Below are positions 61,604-64,000 of a stretch of 64,000 nt of DNA, piece by piece. Source of the DNA: an uncultured Opitutaceae bacterium. Its GTDB lineage: Bacteria > Verrucomicrobiota > Verrucomicrobiia > Opitutales > Opitutaceae. Each line of letters opens with the position of its first letter. Positions within the stretch are counted from its first letter, which is position 1. A model generated the notes under the pieces. It saw nothing but the letters and a program-made list of their open reading frames with translations, ran no database searches and was not told where the DNA came from. The DNA lies in assembly GCA_937889545.1 (NCBI GenBank), contig CALAOT010000070.1, positions 1 to 64,000 on the forward strand. Direction: 5' to 3'. The translations under genes and the position numbers were made by a program.

Positions 61604-63019
61604 ATGCCTCCGAAATTAGCCTTTCTTCTCGGCATCTTATTTGTCGCCTTCGTTTATCGCGTTGTCGAGCGCCGCCGCGCCGCCAACGTTTTTCCTGCGC
61701 TATTCTTGCCGCTTCTGTGGTACATCCTCGTATCGTCGCGATCCACCGGAGTTTGGCTTAGTGTGTTGGGGGTTCCGTTGCCCTCCGGCGGTGGCGATAC
61801 CGAGGGCAGCATAGTAGACCGAACAGTCTACTTCGTCCTTTGCCTAATAGGCCTCTGCATCCTATCCAGGCGAAACATCGAATGGGGCCCAATCTTCCGT
61901 GAGAACCGTTGGCTCATCGTGTTGTACCTATTCATGTTCCTTAGCGTTGCATGGTCCGACTATCCCTGGGTCTCCTTTAAGAGACTGGTTAAGTCATTCA
62001 CTGCGGTCGTAATGGTCCTTGTGGTGCTCACTGATGGCGATCCGTTCACGGCAATTGAAACTATATTGCGCAGAGGCGCCTATCTGCTCGTGCCATTTTC
62101 GATCATTGTCATCAAATATTTCCGTGATATCGGCGTCGAATATGATTGGTCGGGCACCGGCTTTTCATGGAGAGGTCTAACCACGTCTAAGAACATGCTC
62201 GGACAGATGGCCATGACAAGCGCGCTGTGCTTTGTCTGGTCAATAGCTCGGAATTGGAAGAAGAAGCGGCCTTGGGCGATTTTTGATTACCTATATCTCG
62301 CTATGAGCCTGTACCTTCTTAAGGGATCGGACAATGCCGTCAGCATGACCTCGCTTTCCGTATTCGGCGTGGGTTTTTTCATCTTTCTAATTTCGTTTCA
62401 CTTGCGGAATAAGCCAGCCATAGCATTACGCGGCCTGACAGCTTTGTGCGTGTTCATTCTCGGCATTCTTTCCATCCTGTTTGTCCATACGTTGTCCCCC
62501 TTCCCCGAGGACTCGATTCTTGGATGGGCGATTCGCGGGCTTGGCCGAGATATGACGCTAAGTGGACGCACCGAAATCTGGACGGATGTCCTCAAAGTCG
62601 CCTCGCGAGATCCGCTGTTCGGCGTAGGATATGGAGGCTTCTGGATAGGCCGCACCGCCAACATCCCTTGGGACGAACATCTATCATGGGTCCTCGGCGA
62701 AGGCCACAACGGCTATTTAGACGTCTATCTTCAGATCGGCTTGATCGGTGTCCTGTTGGTCCTCGCCGTGGCCTTTTTCGCGCGCCAGGGAATAATCCAA
62801 TCGTTTGCCGCCGATTTCGAATATGGACGGTACCGCATGACGTTTCTGGTCGTAATCCTTTTTGTTAACTTAACCGAATCGACTTTCCTTCGTGGCGAGC
62901 ATTCGCTGTGGTTTCTCTTCCTGCTGTCCGTCATCAGCGTCCGCTCCCAGAACGAGCGCAAGATGGAGGAGACTGCCGTTGATAAATCCGAAACAGCGGC
63001 TCAGGAACAAGACGCATGA
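61604..63019 (+). CDS. O-antigen ligase/polymerase-like membrane protein (Wzy or WaaL type)
   Basis: A 471-residue protein with about eleven helices. The Wzy_C/O-antigen-ligase signature is visible: a large periplasmic loop with SILGWAIRGLGRDMTLSGRT and EIWTDVLKVASRDPLFGVGY, where conserved arginine, glycine-arginine and glutamate residues lie, then LGEGHNGYLDVYLQIGLIGV. This HNGYLD motif is common to exosortase-locus ligases. Its job is to polymerise repeat units, or to ligate chains to an acceptor. It overlaps the following GT4 gene by four bases. A 160-base gap upstream contains only a dubious 37-codon frame (61456-61569). Confidence 0.88.
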   Translation: MPPKLAFLLGILFVAFVYRVVERRRAANVFPALFLPLLWYILVSSRSTGVWLSVLGVPLPSGGGDTEGSIVDRTVYFVLCLIGLCILSRRNIEWGPIFRENRWLIVLYLFMFLSVAWSDYPWVSFKRLVKSFTAVVMVLVVLTDGDPFTAIETILRRGAYLLVPFSIIVIKYFRDIGVEYDWSGTGFSWRGLTTSKNMLGQMAMTSALCFVWSIARNWKKKRPWAIFDYLYLAMSLYLLKGSDNAVSMTSLSVFGVGFFIFLISFHLRNKPAIALRGLTALCVFILGILSILFVHTLSPFPEDSILGWAIRGLGRDMTLSGRTEIWTDVLKVASRDPLFGVGYGGFWIGRTANIPWDEHLSWVLGEGHNGYLDVYLQIGLIGVLLVLAVAFFARQGIIQSFAADFEYGRYRMTFLVVILFVNLTESTFLRGEHSLWFLFLLSVISVRSQNERKMEETAVDKSETAAQEQDA

Positions 63020-64000
63020 ACGTTTTGATTCCGCACGGCTTTGAGGCCAACTATTCCATAGGTTTTGCGAGGGGCTTGACCTCAAACGGCATGACACTCG
63101 TCGTTCTTTCAAACGACGAAACCGAGGATCGCCTGTCGGCAGCCGGGATCCGAAATGTTAATATCGGAGGGCGCCAGTCGGAGAACCGCTCAGTTCTTGA
63201 GAAGCTCCTCAATATGCTCCGTTATTACTGGAAGTTGCTTCTTTTTGTCTTCCGCAATCGCGGGGCAACGATCCATTTCAGCGGTAACTTTCGCGACGAA
63301 TTTATACTCTTTGAAGGAGTGATCCTGAACCTCAGCTTCAGATTGCTCGCAAGCCGATATATTTACACCACGCACAATATCCTCCCCCACAACCGGGAAA
63401 GCAGCCTATTCTTCCGCTGGACGTATCGCTTCGTCTATAGTGTTCCCCACTTCATTGTCGTTCACACTCAGAAGACACGGCAAGTGCTGATTGAACGGTT
63501 TGGCGTGCCCAGCGCCAAGATTCGCGTCATGTCAATCGGACTTAATGAGGAGGTGCCCGCAACCGTTCTCGGAAGGCAGGAATCTCGCGCTAGATTCGGA
63601 TTCGACGGCACTGCCAAAGTGATCCTGTTTTTCGGACGGATCGCTGAATACAAGGGTCTGGACCACCTAATCGAGGCCTTTGACCGTCTTGAACTGCCTG
63701 AGATCCATCTTATCATTGCCGGCCCATTCCGAGGCGCCGCATACCGCAAGCGCATCCTTGCGGCGATCGCTGGCGCCCGACGCCGAGCGGACATTCTGCT
63801 GGACGCACGATTGATCCCGAATGAGGAGGTGGCGGTATTCTTCAGCGCGAGCGACGTGCTCTGCCTCCCGTATCGGAACATCTACCAGAGCGGGCCGCTT
63901 TTCCTCGCGATGCGTTTCGGAAAGCCGGTGGTGGCGACCAACGTTGGCTCGTTTTCCGAATTCGTCACCCGCGATACTGGCTTGATAACGAAAACCAATG
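63016..64000 (+). CDS. Glycosyltransferase family 4 (truncated by window end)
   Basis: The first 328 codons of a GT-B glycosyltransferase that continues past the right edge. The start ATG overlaps the preceding stop (ATGA). The N-terminal domain starts MNVLIPHGFEANYSIGFARG; the catalytic C-terminal domain has KVILFFGRIAEYKGLDHLIE, a glutamate in VAVFFSASDVLCLPYRNIYQ and SGPLFLAMRFGKPVVATNVG, with the usual E/PxxY-type donor region. Likely the last sugar transferase in this part of the locus. Confidence 0.88.
   Translation, partial: MNVLIPHGFEANYSIGFARGLTSNGMTLVVLSNDETEDRLSAAGIRNVNIGGRQSENRSVLEKLLNMLRYYWKLLLFVFRNRGATIHFSGNFRDEFILFEGVILNLSFRLLASRYIYTTHNILPHNRESSLFFRWTYRFVYSVPHFIVVHTQKTRQVLIERFGVPSAKIRVMSIGLNEEVPATVLGRQESRARFGFDGTAKVILFFGRIAEYKGLDHLIEAFDRLELPEIHLIIAGPFRGAAYRKRILAAIAGARRRADILLDARLIPNEEVAVFFSASDVLCLPYRNIYQSGPLFLAMRFGKPVVATNVGSFSEFVTRDTGLITKTN

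Noticed and set aside
1-64000. tRNA, rRNA, riboswitches, phage attachment sites and replication origin
   Set aside because: Looked for cloverleaf-like arms, conserved rRNA stretches, DnaA-box clusters and integrase genes; none could be supported by reading the sequence.

Overview
The window looks like chromosomal DNA of a Gram-negative, GC-rich member of the Verrucomicrobiota, probably Opitutales-like. The clues are an ECF-type sigma factor paired with a Ser/Thr kinase-TPR protein, a VPDGG-type C-terminal sorting signal together with a stand-alone exosortase, and GspG-like pilins. The assignment comes from gene families only; there is no rRNA or tRNA gene in the window. GC content is very high from 0 to about 35 kb and visibly lower in the polysaccharide locus from about 39 kb on.

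Layout. 0.1-6.3 kb: a small secreted protein, then a leftward run of five genes (VTT-family membrane protein, xseA, a lipoprotein, resB, ccsA) that includes the System II cytochrome c maturation pair. 6.6-11.8 kb: a signalling block of an ECF-like sigma factor, a small secreted protein, a large receptor Ser/Thr kinase with a repeat region, and an unknown protein. 11.9-31.5 kb: ten large multi-spanning membrane proteins resembling GT-C glycosyltransferases (several as tandem paralogue pairs), with two soluble or membrane-tethered GT2 enzymes of the polyprenyl-phosphate sugar synthase type. Next to this cluster, at 31.6-33.0 kb, lie three tandem type IV pilin-like genes. An attractive but untested reading is that the cluster makes lipid-linked sugars and transfers them to pilins or other surface proteins.

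33.2-35.8 kb: rsfS-nadD, a TetR-type regulator with a candidate operator over its start codon, what looks like the last remnant of a deleted efflux adaptor gene, and a DoxX-like protein. 35.8-39.3 kb is nearly gene-free.

39.3-64 kb: an exopolysaccharide locus. It holds a priming sugar transferase, a Gfo/Idh dehydrogenase, an acetyltransferase and an aminotransferase forming a WbpB/D/E-like set, an AlgD-type nucleotide-sugar dehydrogenase, a Wzz/Wzc-like chain-length protein with a degenerate ATPase, a deacetylase-glycosyltransferase fusion, a Wzx flippase, a pyruvyl transferase, several glycosyltransferases and a Wzy/ligase-like protein. Embedded in it are an exosortase, a PrsT-like TPR lipoprotein, a FemAB-like protein and a sorted secreted protein, as in known exosortase/EPS loci. 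The last gene runs off the right edge.
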